Shown here piece by piece: positions 48,896 through 61,281 of a stretch of 64,000 nucleotides of DNA. Source of the DNA: Epiperipatus broadwayi (Eukaryota; Onychophora; Udeonychophora; Euonychophora; Peripatidae); NCBI GenBank assembly GCA_028023455.1, contig JAQFVV010012400.1:10778248-10842247 (forward strand). Direction: 5' to 3'. Within the stretch, counting starts at the first letter, position 1, and each line of letters begins with the position of its first letter. The notes beneath the pieces are model-generated. The model saw nothing but the letters and a program-made list of their open reading frames with translations. It did not search any database and had not been told where the DNA came from. A program made the translations under genes and the position numbers.

Positions 48896-50735
48896 TCATC
48901 AAATCATCAGAATGAACATGATTTTGTTGCTATGCATGAAAAGTATACATAATTGAAAGCGATTATTTAGTCAATTAGAGAAAGTTGCTTTGTTGAGAGC
49001 CAAATATAATTAATTTGATTTATTTTATTAATCAATAGTAATATCCTCTCAAAAGTATTTTTTGTGTGCTAATAATATAACATGTTGTTTATTTAGTGTC
49101 ATGCAGATGAAACAGACAAAGCATGTGTTCGAAGTCAGAATATTTAAGTTTTGTTGTTAATTTGCTTTGATAATAGGGATAATCCCAAACTGATGCTCAA
49201 AGTTTATTTGATAATTTAAAAATCTGTAGGACAAGTAGTCCAATTGTAAATATTATGTTAAACCAAATTTATTTTAGTGTAATAAATGATTTGTTTTATT
49301 TATTTAAAATCTTAAAACTGTGTCTTGAGTTATTATTGTATATATTCATGTCTTCCATTTCCACATTTTATAAATCTATTATAAAATAGATATATTATTT
49401 TAGAGTTATAATATTAAATCTTCTGGTGTCTGACAATATTGTCTCTTAATCCAAACCTTATAAGGAACATTTGTCATTGGGTAAAAGTATTAGAAAGGTT
49501 GCCGAGTTAGTATATTTGTTAGATCATGATATGAGATTAAAATACCATATTTCTCTTATTATCTTATTATTGAAACACAGTAAAAATATTTTAGTCAATT
49601 TGTTTCATTACATTTTTATCATACTTAAGAATTATAATTTATGGGCCAATGTATTTTATTTAATTCAACTGTGTTTGTTAAATTCCCTGAGATCTTATTG
49701 TTTATTTCTTGATTGGCATTAAAGTAGATGTTTAGACTATGATATGCCAAGTCATAGAAATGTTTAAGAATATAATTATAGCAAGCTGATATATGTTGTA
49801 TTTGGATGAAGGAAGAAATTAAGTTTAAAGTATATTTTAATAGACTGTACCAATAAACATTATGATTCTTTATCATACAATTAATTAACAAAGGAATTTA
49901 CATTATATTAAATGTTTTGTAATATTTCTTCCTTTATTCATATATCATTATATATCTTATGAACTGCCTATAGCCTCTCAATGAGCTGAGATGAACATAA
50001 ACTTAAATATAGAGTCTCAGTAATAATTTTGTATTATATATCTTATTATATTGTTCTATTCATTAATAGAACTGGCATCTGGTCATTACGCTCATGTAAT
50101 GTATATGAGCTGTGTTGGGAATGTAGGTTATAATATATATATATAAACTAAAAAGTGAGTGAAAATTAAATTATACAATTTTTCAAATGGACAGACAAAA
50201 AAAGCACCAAATAAAGTAATATTAATAAATTAAAATTATGAACATAAAATAATAAAACGTTAAATAACTTTAATATGTAAGGCTAAAAATAATGTTGGTG
50301 ATGAAAATATAATATGAAATATAAAACAGTGGATAGTGTTTGTGTGCAATAATAGATTAGTAGTTAAAACAGATGTTTAACATTTTATAAGAGCATAAAA
50401 TTAACTGCCAAAAAACTTTAAAGTATAATTATTAATATATATTTTTTATATTAGGTATTACATATATTTTTATTATTTATATAACATGAATAGTTTATAC
50501 AATTCTTTGAATGCAATGTAATTAAATTTATACAAGTCTTTCAAAGAAAATGTGTATGTTATGTCATTTTGAAGTAATTAGAAAATATAATTCAAAACTG
50601 AATTTTATTTGTAAGAATATATAGGAATTCATCTTTTACTTATAGAAGTTACTTTAAAAATAGACAAAATATTAAAAAATCATTATTTAGATAAGCTTGG
50701 AATGTTATGTAAATATATGTATATTATAAACATCA
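48896..50735. other. AT-rich, C-poor non-coding DNA
   Basis: No recognised feature on either strand. Confidence 0.55.
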
Positions 50736-50906
50736 ATTACTACCAATTGACAATCCTTGAGGCTAAACATATTTTCACATTAACCTATAATAGCTCTTTT
50801 ATTACATATTTTGTTGAAATAAAAGAAAGTCAACAAAAAACATCAACAAAAAATGCAGTATAGGTTAATGAGAACATTTTTTTAACATCAAGGATTGTCA
50901 GTTGAA
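50736..50906. repeat. hairpin element, about 46-bp arms
   Basis: CAATTGACAATCCTTGAGG...CATTAACCTATA (50736-50782) mirrors TATAGGTTAATGAGAAC...CAAGGATTGTCAGTTG (50861-50906). The spacer is about 78 bp. A small TIR-type element is likely. Confidence 0.8.
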
Positions 50907-51956
50907 AGTTTCTTGGCAATATCAAAAAGCTAAAAGTTATATCTGTTTACATTGATACAATCTCCTCATTTCTATTCTTCATTATTATAATAATAATTCA
51001 TGAAAATATTTAATTTATATATATTAAGAAAACCTATTAAATTTTGGAAATATAATTTTAAGGTTTATATAATAGAAAAAAAATTGTGATTATTTTATTA
51101 TATATAAGTTATAAGTCTAAGTATATGCTGATCCAAATGAAGGTATATTAATATCTTGACTGATTTAATATTCATTTTTATAGTTACAATTGTTCTAATA
51201 CTATCCATTTAAGATTTTGATCAGAAGATGAATGAAATCTGATTAGTTGTTTATCTACACTATGGATGAATTTGATACTAGGAAATGTTGTGTATTTAGA
51301 TTTATAATTTATTTAAGATGGTTAAACTTCAATCTTAAAAATTGTTCATAATATTGTCTTCATTATAAATTTTAAAATATTAATTTTAAAAAGAAATTGA
51401 GAATAACTTAAAAAATAAAATGTATTTAAAAGCATCAACCAAGTTTTTATTTCTTATATAATCACATGACAAACTATTCTATAGTAACTCCATTCACTGG
51501 ATATCATTCAAACTGTGATACATTTTAAAGATTAAAAAAAAGAAAGAATAATTGATCCAAATTTATATCAATCATAGTTTCAGAACATAGAAGCTTTGAA
51601 AGGTTTTTAAATAAAAGATGATAGATAAGCATTGAATACAGAAGAACATTTAGACAAAAATTATAAGTTGAAAATGATTATGTAGAGATATATTATAAAA
51701 AACTTAAATTATAAAAATATATATAATACAAAAAATAATATAAAACATATTTAAAAGTAAGAAACAGATTTCACTACTATATTTAATAGATGTATATAAG
51801 CCATTGGTTAAAGAAATATTACAGCATAATATTAAAGTGGGCTGGAAAAATAATAAATCTTCAGGGAAATTAATATCTAATGCTAAAATAATTTATAATT
51901 AAAATAAAGTAAAAATAGTTTATAAAATTAAATGTGATCATTATGACATGATATAT
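50907..51956. other. AT-rich non-coding DNA
   Basis: No recognised feature. Confidence 0.55.
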
Positions 51957-52577
51957 ATATATAAAATACATATTTTGCGGGTTCATCCGTGTTAAAAACC
52001 TTTAATATAAATATATTGACGTTTCAACTTGGTCACACAAGTCATCCACAGAGTTATAAAAGGTAGAAAGATGGTTGTAGAGGCGCTACAATCATTGATT
52101 TGAATAAAACGTTAAAATTCCACCAATAGCAAAAATGTTAAATTTAGGAATGTTTTTTAAAAAAATCTTTCCAAATAGGGGGAAGTTTGCAAGTAACATC
52201 TCGCTTATTGATACAATCTGGCCTTTTAAGTATCTCAATGGCTTCTCTAATTTTGCACTGGTAGAGATTATCACATCTGGATATGATCCTGGTACTAGAA
52301 AAATCAATTTTATGACCTGAATCTATAGTATGGAGTGAGAGTGCTGATGATGATGAGTGTAGCTTAACTGCATTAGCATGCTCATCTCTCCTAACACTGA
52401 TGCAATGATTACTCATACCTATGTAAGAAGCTTTACAATTTTTACATGAGATTTGATAGACACCATGAGATTCAAGAGGGATTGAATTCTTAGGCTTGGT
52501 TATTATATTGCTGATCTTTTGATGAACAGAAAATGCTGTATCTATATTATAGCATTTTAAAATACATCCTTTACTGT
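51957..52577 (-). repeat. left inverted arm: second copy of the PLE 3' end
   Basis: Read on the minus strand, it encodes an uninterrupted GIY-YIG endonuclease stretch: CILKCYNIDTAFSVHQKI, HGVYQISCKNCKASYIGMSN, then SVRRDEHANAV, IREAIEILKRP and the end FFKKHS at 52144. It continues with the 3' untranslated end. This arm keeps the endonuclease frame open where the right arm has an in-frame stop. Open sequence further out on the minus strand (52578-52689) is antisense to the RT region and not part of the domain. Confidence 0.9.
52018..52051 (-). ncRNA. hammerhead-like motif in left PLE arm
   Basis: Minus strand: CTGTGGAT, stem GACTTG with loop TGTGAC and CAAGTT, then GAAACGTC. The GAAAC-GTC part matches the cleavage side of minimal PLE hammerheads. 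The CUGANGA side reads CTGTGGA, so one core base is altered, and one extra base precedes stem II. Confidence 0.4.
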
Positions 52578-54586
52578 GGACTAGTTTTGATCGTATTGCA
52601 AGTTTTAGATCATTTAAAGATTCGGAATTTGTAACAGCAATGCAAAAGAAAAAATTGCAAATGCTGATTAGAACACAATCACCAAACATTATGTATTCAA
52701 ATCAAAAAAACCTTTATAATTTATCTAAGAAAGCCCTCTCTACAGATGAAATTTCGGTTATAGAAAAAGGTTTCAATTTTGCTTTAACACCTTCCCGGAT
52801 ACCTTTTGAGAAAATTGTTTGTAATGTTGAATCAGCTCTCAATAAAATTGATTCTCCATCGGCTGATTTGGCTAGAGCTGAGATTTGTAATATTTTAAAA
52901 AAAGCTAAGCTTCCTAAAAATAATATTTCAAAGAAAGAAAGACAAGCATTAAATAATATAAAATCGGACAAATCAATTGTTGTACTTCCAGCTGATAAAG
53001 GTAATGCTACAGTTGTAATGGATTGTGACATTTACCATAATAAAATTTTAGATCTGCTTAATGATAAAACTTATAAACTATCAAAAAGAGATAATACTAT
53101 GTATTTGGAAAAAACAACAAAAGCTATTATTAATAAATCACCTATTGAAACAGAGATAAAAAATAAAATAATCCCTCGTGAAAAATCTTGTGTCTGTCCA
53201 AAATTTTATGGACTTCCAAAAATTCACAAACCAGATACTCCCCTTCATCCAATAGTAAGTGCAATAGGTTCTCCAACTCATATTTTAGCTAGATACTTAT
53301 CGAATTTCATTAAACCTACAATCCCATCTGTTAAATCATATATTAAAAACTCTCTTCATTTTATTTCTGTTTTAAAAAGTTTAAAAATTAATGCTAATGA
53401 CATTCTGATCAGTTTTGATGTCGTGTCTTTGTTTACAAACATTCCAATTGATGAAGCTTTAAATATAATCTCACAACATTGCAATTTACCAGACCATATT
53501 ATTGCTTTGATTAAACATTGTCTCTTAAATACATATTTTGTATACAATGGACAACATTACAGACAAGTTTTTGGTACTCCTATGGGCTCACCCATCTCAG
53601 GAGTAATAGCTGATTTATTCATTGAATATATAGAAACTCATGCTTTAGAATCATCATCTTTAAAACCTCTCATTTGGCTCAGATACATAGATGACACTTT
53701 TGTCATATGGCAACATGAAAAAATAAATTAGATGATTTTTTCTTACATTTAAATAATATGCATCCTCATATTAAATTTACAATGGAGACAGAGTCTGATG
53801 GAAAACTCCCTTTTCTTGATGTTTTAGTCACCAGAACACCAAATAGTTTATCTTTTTTTATTTACAGAAAGGATACACACACAGACAGGTATTTACATTT
53901 CCATTCTCATCATCACCCAACACAGATAGTTTCTGTAGCCAAAACTCTTTTAAATAGAGCAATTAACCTTTCAGATGAGACACATCTGAAAGAAGAAATA
54001 AATCATATTAATAGTGTTTTATTAGCAAATAGTTATAATTACAAATTTATAAAAAAAAGCCTTATTTCAAGCCCAAAATAGACAAAATAGGAAACAAAAA
54101 GATGATAAATCAGCTATTAGGATTTGTGTTCCATATGTAAAAGGAACTACAGACAGTATCAGATGTATATTAAAATGCTAAAATATAGGTATAGCATTTT
54201 CTGCTCATCAAAAGATTAGCAATATAATAACCAAGCCTAAGGATTCAATCCCTCTTGAATCTCATGGTGTCTATCAAATCTCATGTAAAAATTGTAAAGC
54301 TTCTTACATAGGTATGAGTAATCATCGCATCAGTGTTAGGAGAGATGAGCATGCTAATGCAGTTAAACAACACTCATCATCATCATCACTCTCACTCCAT
54401 ACTATAGATTCAGGTCATAAAATTGATTTTTCTAGTACCAGGATCATATCCAGATGTGATAATCTCTACCAGTGCAAAATTAGAGAAGCCATTGAGATAC
54501 TTAAAAGGCCAGATTGTATCAATAAGCGAGATGATACTTGCAAACTTCCTCCTATTTGGAAAGATTTTTTTAAAAAACATTCCTAA
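52578..54586 (+). pseudogene. PLE reverse transcriptase + GIY-YIG endonuclease, broken
   Basis: Encodes the single protein of a Penelope-like element. The frame is open upstream of the Met at 52640, so the true N terminus is lost at 52578. From that Met: VVLPADKGNATVVMD near residues 114-128 (the PLE ADKG block), YGLPKIHKP 190-198, LISFDVVSLFTNIP 256-269 (motif A Asp), GTPMGSPISG 312-321, and LRYIDDTFVIW 347-357 (catalytic YIDD). A frameshift near 53722-53731 moves to the next frame (LPFLDVLVTRTPNS, HPTQIVSVAKTLLNRA). A second lies in the A-run at 54048-54058. The linker (VPYVKGTTDSI) is followed by a TAA at 54179. The endonuclease has CKNCKASYIG, the Arg in SVRRDEH and the Glu in REAIEI, ending at 54586. 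Two frameshifts and one stop make it inactive. Confidence 0.9.
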
Positions 54587-54773
54587 ATTTAACATTTTTG
54601 CTATTGGTGGAATTTTAACGTTTTATTCAAATCAGTGATTATAGCACCTCTACAACCGACTTTCTACCTTTTATAACTCTGTGGATGACTTGTGTGACCA
54701 AGTCGAAATGTCAGTATATTTAGATTAAAAGTTTTTAACACGGATGAACCCGCAAAATATGTATTTTATATAT
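54153..54773 (+). repeat. right inverted arm: PLE 3' end
   Basis: Mirror of 51957-52577. It contains the endonuclease part of the coding region and about 190 bp of 3' untranslated sequence including the hammerhead-like core. Confidence 0.9.
54679..54712 (+). ncRNA. hammerhead-like motif in right PLE arm
   Basis: CTGTGGAT, stem GACTTG (54687-54692) with loop TGTGAC and CAAGTC (54699-54704), six pairs, then GAAATGTC. Compared with the left arm, stem II is fully paired but the GUC side reads AUGUC. It is plausible as a decayed PLE ribozyme; activity is doubtful. Confidence 0.4.
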
Positions 54774-56954
54774 TTAACCCGTGCAAATCTTCATTTTAAG
54801 ATATATATATATATAAGTCAGTGAGAAAGTAAAGAAAATGATAGGACAATTAAAAACATATACAAAATCATGACCATACCTAAGTCATAGAATGAATTGT
54901 GAAAAAATTATTCAAGTCATAAATTATATTAAAAATTATAAAGAAAATGCTATGAAATATTATATATTTAGGAAAATACAAACAAATATATTATCATGCT
55001 TAAAGGTTCACTAAAATTAAGTGAAAAATAGTCATTATTAGATTATTGGAAATTTTAAAAGTGTAATTATAATATTATTTTGTGTAAATTTGAATTTGTA
55101 AATGGAAAAATTAAATATTAATAAGCTTGTAAAGCTTATTTATTAATCCTAATATATATATATGATTTTTACTATTGCTTAATGTATTATAATTTGAATG
55201 ATGTCCACTGGATGGAGTTGCTTTAGAATATTGTCATGTGATTATAAACATGAAACATGTTTATAAAGTTCCTATAAATAAAAAAAAATCTAATTTGATA
55301 TTTTTAAATAATTTTTATTTATTTTTTATCAATTTTGTTTTAGATTGATTAATATTTTAAATAGATTTTTATATATGATAGTTAATGTTTAATAATGGGA
55401 TAAAAGAAAGGAACATATATTATAAAAGATGAAGATTATAAGTAAATTTGTTTATTATGTTTAAAAACATATTCACATGAGACATATACTATAGCTTTAT
55501 TGATTGATGAGGTCATCAGAAAGAAGACATTTTGAAAAATTTTCTGAAATAGAAAAAAAAAAATTTGTTAAATTAATTATAACAAAGTTAAAAAATTTGG
55601 TTGTGTATTTTCATTTTTTATTTAAATTGATTTAAATTATAATTTATATAACAGGACAACATTATGGATAATTTTAAATTAAGATTAACTATCTAAATAC
55701 ACATTCATATATATATCTCATTGAAAAGAAAAAGCATCTTAAACTGCTCAGAGAGAAACATTTTGAAGAAATGCAGTGTTCTCTGTGTTATCTAATAACC
55801 TAATTTGAGAGTTATAGTAGATTTCTATCTTGTTTTATCCCTAAAGAATTATCATTAACCATTTACTTACCACTAATTGGATGGTTATCTGAATTGGTCA
55901 AAGGCAGTCCACCTGACAAAAAATCCTAATTCTGCTTGCAATTTCAAAAAGAAAGATTAATTGAATTAATCAAGTCTGGTTTGATTATTAGGTTATTTGT
56001 GCTGCATGCAGATGTTTTAATCTTTTATCAGAAATACTCTTATTATTATATATAAACATTTAATAATTGCAAATAAATATATGTTTAGTATTTTATAATC
56101 ACGTCTATTGTGCTTATAAATTGCATTAATATTAATTATTCTATTTGATGAATATTAGCATATTTGAATTTTAGAATTAATGAAAGATTAAATGACAAAT
56201 CTCACTCAATGCTCAATATAAAATAATTTTATTATAGAATGGAATATTTGGAAACAGAGAATTGCTTCTTGGTATTTGGATATTAAAAAAATAGAATCTT
56301 GATTGGATAATGGTTAAATTTTTTGAAAAAAGCTATTTTGTTGATAGACTGAAAATAAATATCAAAAACGACTGAGATTGAAATCAGAAGACATGGACAG
56401 AATTTTTTGATGACTTGTGTATATTAAAAAAAAAATTCATTGTTTTGTTTTTTGAAGAAATCCATATTAAGAAAATGAAATATAACTCTACCTTAAAACA
56501 AAGTTATGAGAGAGAGAGAAAGATCTATATGTTTTGTGATCATTTTTTGGTGCAATAAAATTGAAATATTGTTAAAATTTAAACTGCTTAGTACCTACTG
56601 AGTTGAAGGAAAACAAGATAGGAGACAAAAATAACCAATGTTCTTTTTGAGATATTTTCCTGTGTTGTACAATAATGATTTATCAAATTAAAGAATTCAG
56701 CTGCAATCACATGTATATCCATCAAGCATCAATAATCAAATCAATTAAAATTTAAACTTATTTCTGAAGTTTAGTTTGTTTTATATATATTTTTTAAAAA
56801 GTAGTGGCATATTTTATTATGCATTTATCAATCCTCCACAAATAATAATTAGGAATTATAAAACTGTCTTTAGACAGACCACTGATTGAGCAAAATTCCC
56901 TCCAACAGTATCTCTTAGAGATGGTGGAAAAGAAGGGAATATTCCCCAAGCTAT
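54774..56954. other. AT-rich non-coding DNA
   Basis: No recognised gene or element. Confidence 0.55.
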
Positions 56955-57075
56955 ATTAGCTACAGATACCCATTTGAAAAACATATCTTATGCCAGTTGT
57001 AAAATTTTTCAAGTTTACTCAGCTTTGATTCAAACCAAGTTATAAGCAAGGTAAATGGATATATTATCATTAAAC
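56955..57075 (-). mobile_element. tRNA-related SINE, short copy
   Basis: Minus strand: TACCTTGCTTATAACTTGG then TTTGAATCAAAGC (B-box-like). The tail near 56990-56960 reads AAATGGGTATCTGTAGCTAA, matching the family tail at 59300-59490. Confidence 0.5.
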
Positions 57076-57424
57076 TCCAGAAGAAAAAAAAAAGAATGAA
57101 AAAGAAAAATCTCTCAAAAATTTTAAAGATAAGCTTTAAGATTATTATGACACCAATTTATAAAGCACAAACATGCCCACATATGTCACATGCTGGACTT
57201 TTATCTTGTTTATTTGAAATTTTGAGATGCTATTTTTAAGTTTTGCATCTAAAATTATCTAGATATCCATTCATTAAAGAACTATTGTTGGATATTTACC
57301 TATAGATTAGCTACTAGAAGATCATTTTTAAAAAAAATACATTTAAGGCATAGATGGCAGATATAATAGGCTAGGACATTAATGACTAAACCACAATATA
57401 TATTTTTAAATAAATAATTTTGGA

Positions 57425-58345
57425 AAAATAATCCCCACTGATCGTCCACCCCCTTATAAAAGAAATATCTGGATGCAACAACAATTAACTATTGTCTTTA
57501 ATAGCATCAAAAGGTCTAGCTCCATATTTAATGAAAAAATATCATACTGGAGCTCTTATCAATTAGTTCACTTTGGTAAATCTAGGACAGAGAATCTTCC
57601 CCTAGTTGCAATCCCTCGTCTCATAAGGCTGACTAAGTTCCTGAAATTGGAACCAAAGTTTGTGGATTTTTTGGTTAAGGTCAACCTTGGAGCCTTGCCT
57701 ACTGGGGTGTTTCTTTGTAATCAGAGGGGACACAACATTGATACAATTTTTACTCTTTGTAGAAGATTTGACAAGTCCATTGAACACATATTCTATCAAT
57801 GTGAATGGTGGACTCGGTTATGGAATATTGCCCTACAGAGGATTACAGGATACAATTCTTCAAATGTCTATCTTAATGATGCATTCAAAAGTGGAAATTT
57901 TGGCTCCATCTGCCTGGCCACTTTCATAAATTTTATGATATGGAAGATTAGATGTAAGATATTATTTGATAGAGAGTTGGCCAGTCCTATTGAAGATATT
58001 TTCTTAAAGTTATTATATAAAGCTAAAGAAAGTGATCTAAGAACATATCTGCCTAGCCTTGCTGAGCAAACATGGAGTCAATTAAATATTTAGCAATGGC
58101 AATGTATATTATTTATTCATGACACTTAAACTTTACATGCCATGGGATTTATATGCCAAATTAGATCACCCCTGATAAGTAACATAACATAAAATTTTAC
58201 TTTTAATCCTGTACTCATCATCTAATTTAATAACTAATTAGTCTTTAATGTGTCAGACATGATTGTAAACATGAATTCTATATTACAATGTATATTTTAC
58301 TTTTTGTGCAAATAAATATTATTTTGAAAAAGAAAAAAAAATAAT
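57425..58345 (+). mobile_element. 5'-truncated LINE, 3' end
   Basis: Coding sequence open from about 57425 (in-frame stop just upstream) to 58093, a 3' untranslated region of about 230 bp, and an A-rich end with AATAATAATAA at about 58328-58352. The body is less AT-rich than its surroundings. 5' truncation and an A-rich tail are standard for non-LTR retrotransposons. No certain target duplication was identified. Confidence 0.8.
57473..58093 (+). pseudogene. C-terminal region of a LINE ORF2 (zinc-finger type)
   Basis: The first Met is at 57473, but the frame is open further upstream (PPPYKRNIW), so this is a truncated protein. The 206 codons show LGALPTGVFLCNQRGH near 72-87, then C96-x2-F99-x5-H105-x4-C110 (LCRRF.KSIEHIFYQC), then WWTRLWN, and a helical segment FINFMIWKIRCKILFD. 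This is the zinc-binding region C-terminal to the RT in many LINEs (pattern C-x2-C-...-H-x4-C). Here the second Cys is Phe. It ends at LAEQTWSQLNI. The frame is intact for 206 codons, suggesting modest age. The clade is uncertain, possibly L1/Tx1- or I-like. Confidence 0.75.
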
Positions 58346-59294
58346 AATAATTTTTTTTCTCTTATACTCTTCACCATTTCTACATTATAAATCTGGTTTT
58401 TTAAATTTATCTTTTCCATTCTCCTACAATTTACATCTCTAAAACTTCCATTTGATTTCTTATATGAAACTCATCACAATATGTATTTCTCGTTTTGAAC
58501 TTTTGATTTTTTTTTTTTTTTATGAAGTAAATTTTGTGGTAGTTGGAAAATAAAACTGTTATAGCATTTACAGTAAGTAAAAGGTTTTCCAGTATTTATT
58601 TGTTCTATGCTTTTGTTCTTTAATCTACTATTTTTACATACTATTAAATAAAAATTTAAATATTTTATTTAACTGCCACCTAGTGCATATTATTAAAAAT
58701 TTTTATAAATATATTTCTATTTTGTCAGAAGAATTTGGAATTTTTGATTATTTTAATCATTTAGTATCATTAAATTTTCTTAGGATACACAAAATAGATT
58801 AATTTTGTTTTCTGTATTATCATAAAATAAACATCATTTAAGATTTTTCCATATATGGTCAATCTTTATTGCACAAATTTTATTAATTGTTGATAACCTC
58901 TTTCCTTTTAACATATCTTTGTACTTTTTGGACTAAGCCTTTAATATGATTTACTGTTTTTGTGAAGTTCTTTGGCCCTCAGTAAATTCAATGAAATTAG
59001 CTTATTTATGAGTTTCTATTGGTAATCAATTTATTTGCCTCTCAGTTGTCATGATTTTTTAAATATGTGACATTTAATGAGTATATAAAAAGTAGATATC
59101 GATGATCTATCTCTGGCCACTTCCAAGTTAGTGAATACTAATTAGTATTAAATTGAAAGGGAACATTATTACACTATTCCAAAATAACACTGACTTAGCT
59201 AAAATTCTTTATAACCATATATAGCTGACTCTAAATTAATCATTACATTTTTTCATTACCTCACTTATATGCTAATGACATGCATCACAAATGT
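58346..59294. other. AT-rich non-coding DNA
   Basis: No recognised feature. Confidence 0.55.
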
Positions 59295-59299
59295 CAAAT

Positions 59300-59490
59300 T
59301 GACAGTGCAATAATAGCACATCTGCCTTCTATGCCTATGATAGGAATTTGAATAAACTTAAAAAAATTTTCAAGAGCAGTGAGACTTTTTTCTGTTAGCC
59401 AGTCCATAGATAAGCCAGCTAAATATTTAATATTCAGTCAAAAAATGGATATCTAGCTATTCTTAGCTATAATGCAAAATAGGAATGAAA
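59300..59490 (+). mobile_element. tRNA-related SINE (best tail copy)
   Basis: Head: AATAGCACATCTGCC (A-box-like) and CTATGCCTATGATAGGAATT leading into TTTGAATA (B-box-like). The linker has CAGTGAGAC and CAGTCCATAG. The tail is AATGGATATCTAGCTATTCT then TAGCTATAA. It defines the family also seen at 3875-4060, 17945-18125, 37890-38050 and 56955-57075. Confidence 0.65.
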
Positions 59491-61071
59491 ACTGTTCAAT
59501 TTTTCACTATTGAATAGTTTGTAGCTGTGATAAGTTCTTTTTCCCCTTCATTCCTCTTTATGAAGGCTGCAGAAGAGGCTTTTGTTTTGAAGTATTCTGT
59601 TTAAAAACTTTTTTCTTCTACATATCGTAATTGTAAGATGTGTATGTTGTTATTCACGAATTGTTAGGCAATAGTCACTGGAAATCTCATATTTAAGTTA
59701 TAATTTTTGGTAAAGAGGAGAATACACTATTAAAACAAGGCATCACATGACACATTTAATCTCATTTATTTTAATTCAGATTAAACGTGATGATTAGTTT
59801 TGATTTTTTTTATTTCTTATCAAAACAAAAGTCATTACTAGATTATGTGTTTGCGTGATAGTTTCTTTACATGCATGCATAAATAATCTATAAATGTATG
59901 TATATAATTATTATAATCATTTCTCAATTAATTTACACCAAAATAAATACTGGTATCAACAAATATAATTTAAAAAACATTAAATTTACATATATGCGAT
60001 ATCAAAATAAAGTTATTACATGTTTGTGAATAAAATAATTCAATATAATTTGTATTTTAAAATTCTGAAGAAGATTAGTAGACTATCGAAACTGTAAAAT
60101 AATTGAATATAATAGGGCTTCTTAAAGAATGCAAAAGAACAAATTTTGTAGAGATATATTTGACATTTTACTGCATTGTTGTTGGAATCTCTTCATCTAA
60201 GTGATCTTGATTCTTTTATTTTACTATAGCATAAACAAATGAACTTTTTATGCCTTTATTACTCTAGATCATCTATTGTAAGCTTGAAGAATTTACCAGA
60301 TTTTACTGTAATTTATTAATCCTCATCTGTCAGGCCAACTCTTGCTTTTGCTCTTTATTCAAAGTTGGAACCAACATAGTTATATATCTGGATGCCATTT
60401 TAAACTTTTTTTTAAATATCAATTTAATAGCCTGAAATTTAAAAAAAAACTCTGTTGAACTCATAACTGCCTTGAGTCTAGATTTGAATTTTAAGTCCTC
60501 TTTGTTAAAGCAAAAATCAAAAACTCATTTAGTCATGGAAATTAATAAATTGCAATTCCATCTGGTAACCAATGACTACTCAAGCTTAGAGTAAATGGTA
60601 ATGTAGTAGTAGTAGTAGAAAGAAAAGTTGTGTGCTTTGCAATCTCTTCTATTTGTTCTTCTCATAATCTGATACTGTTGTTATTATATTTTTATTCATT
60701 AATTACTAATATTTCTTTATGCTATGAGTATTATAATTCTCATATGTTTTAGCTGTTTTTGCTTGTATCTGTTCATTTTTTCTGCATGTTTATGATAAAT
60801 TGTTTTTATGCTTGGTATTTTTTTTGCTTCATGTGTTATTATCATGTTGCTACTATCTTTAATGTGCTACTATTGCTTTGTTGATATTAAAATCATCTGT
60901 ACTTTTGATGTCTTGAGGTCCTTTGCTGTAAATGCTATTCTGTTATTATTTTTTCTAAATAGTAGTAATATTTTGTTTTATAAATTGTATATTTCTGATA
61001 TTGTTGCATCTTATACATACATTGCACTTTTTTTTTTTTCAGAAACAAAATGTTTTTTTTCAGAAAAATAA
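59491..61071. other. AT-rich non-coding DNA
   Basis: Includes a PLE-tail-like motif at 60058-60095 and a short (AGT)n at about 60606. The 87-codon plus frame at 60808-61071 is hydrophobic and compositional. Confidence 0.5.
60058..60095 (+). other. degenerate PLE-tail/hammerhead-like motif
   Basis: CTGAAGAAGATTAG, loop, CTATCGAAACTGT: same layout as the motifs at 11.1 and 19.46 kb, with weakened stem pairing. Confidence 0.35.
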
Positions 61072-61247
61072 TGATGCAATTAGAGGGGATTGGAATGCAG
61101 ACTTTCAAATTCTCTTCAGCTATCCGCTTCATCTTATATAACTGATACACATGAGCACATATATGTAAAAAGGATAAATGATCTCCAATACTTTGTGCTG
61201 ATCAGCACTCATCAGTTGGTCCAGATCATTTCTCTCTCTCTCTCTCT

Positions 61248-61281
<34 letters not shown>

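Larger units (their letters stand above)
51957..54773 (+). mobile_element. Penelope-like retroelement with 621-bp inverted ends
   Basis: A plus-strand PLE body (reverse transcriptase from about 52578, GIY-YIG endonuclease to 54586, 3' end at 54773). In front of it is an inverted copy of its own 3' end (51957-52577 mirrors 54153-54773). The inverted copy joins the 5'-truncated coding region exactly where the RT reading frame starts to be open, at 52577/52578. Both outer ends read CACGGATGAACCCGCAAAAT outward into TATGTATTTTATATAT. Inverted or direct partial copies bounding the element (pLTRs) are typical of PLEs. Differences between arms are of the order of 5%, so the insertion is relatively recent. 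Confidence 0.9.

Noticed and set aside
52578-52689. N-terminal extension of the minus-strand endonuclease frame in the left PLE arm
   Set aside because: Homology to the right arm stops at 52577. Beyond that the sequence is the plus-strand RT coding region read backwards.
52714-53547. Minus-strand frames of 63-105 codons inside the PLE
   Set aside because: Antisense shadows of the RT reading frame.
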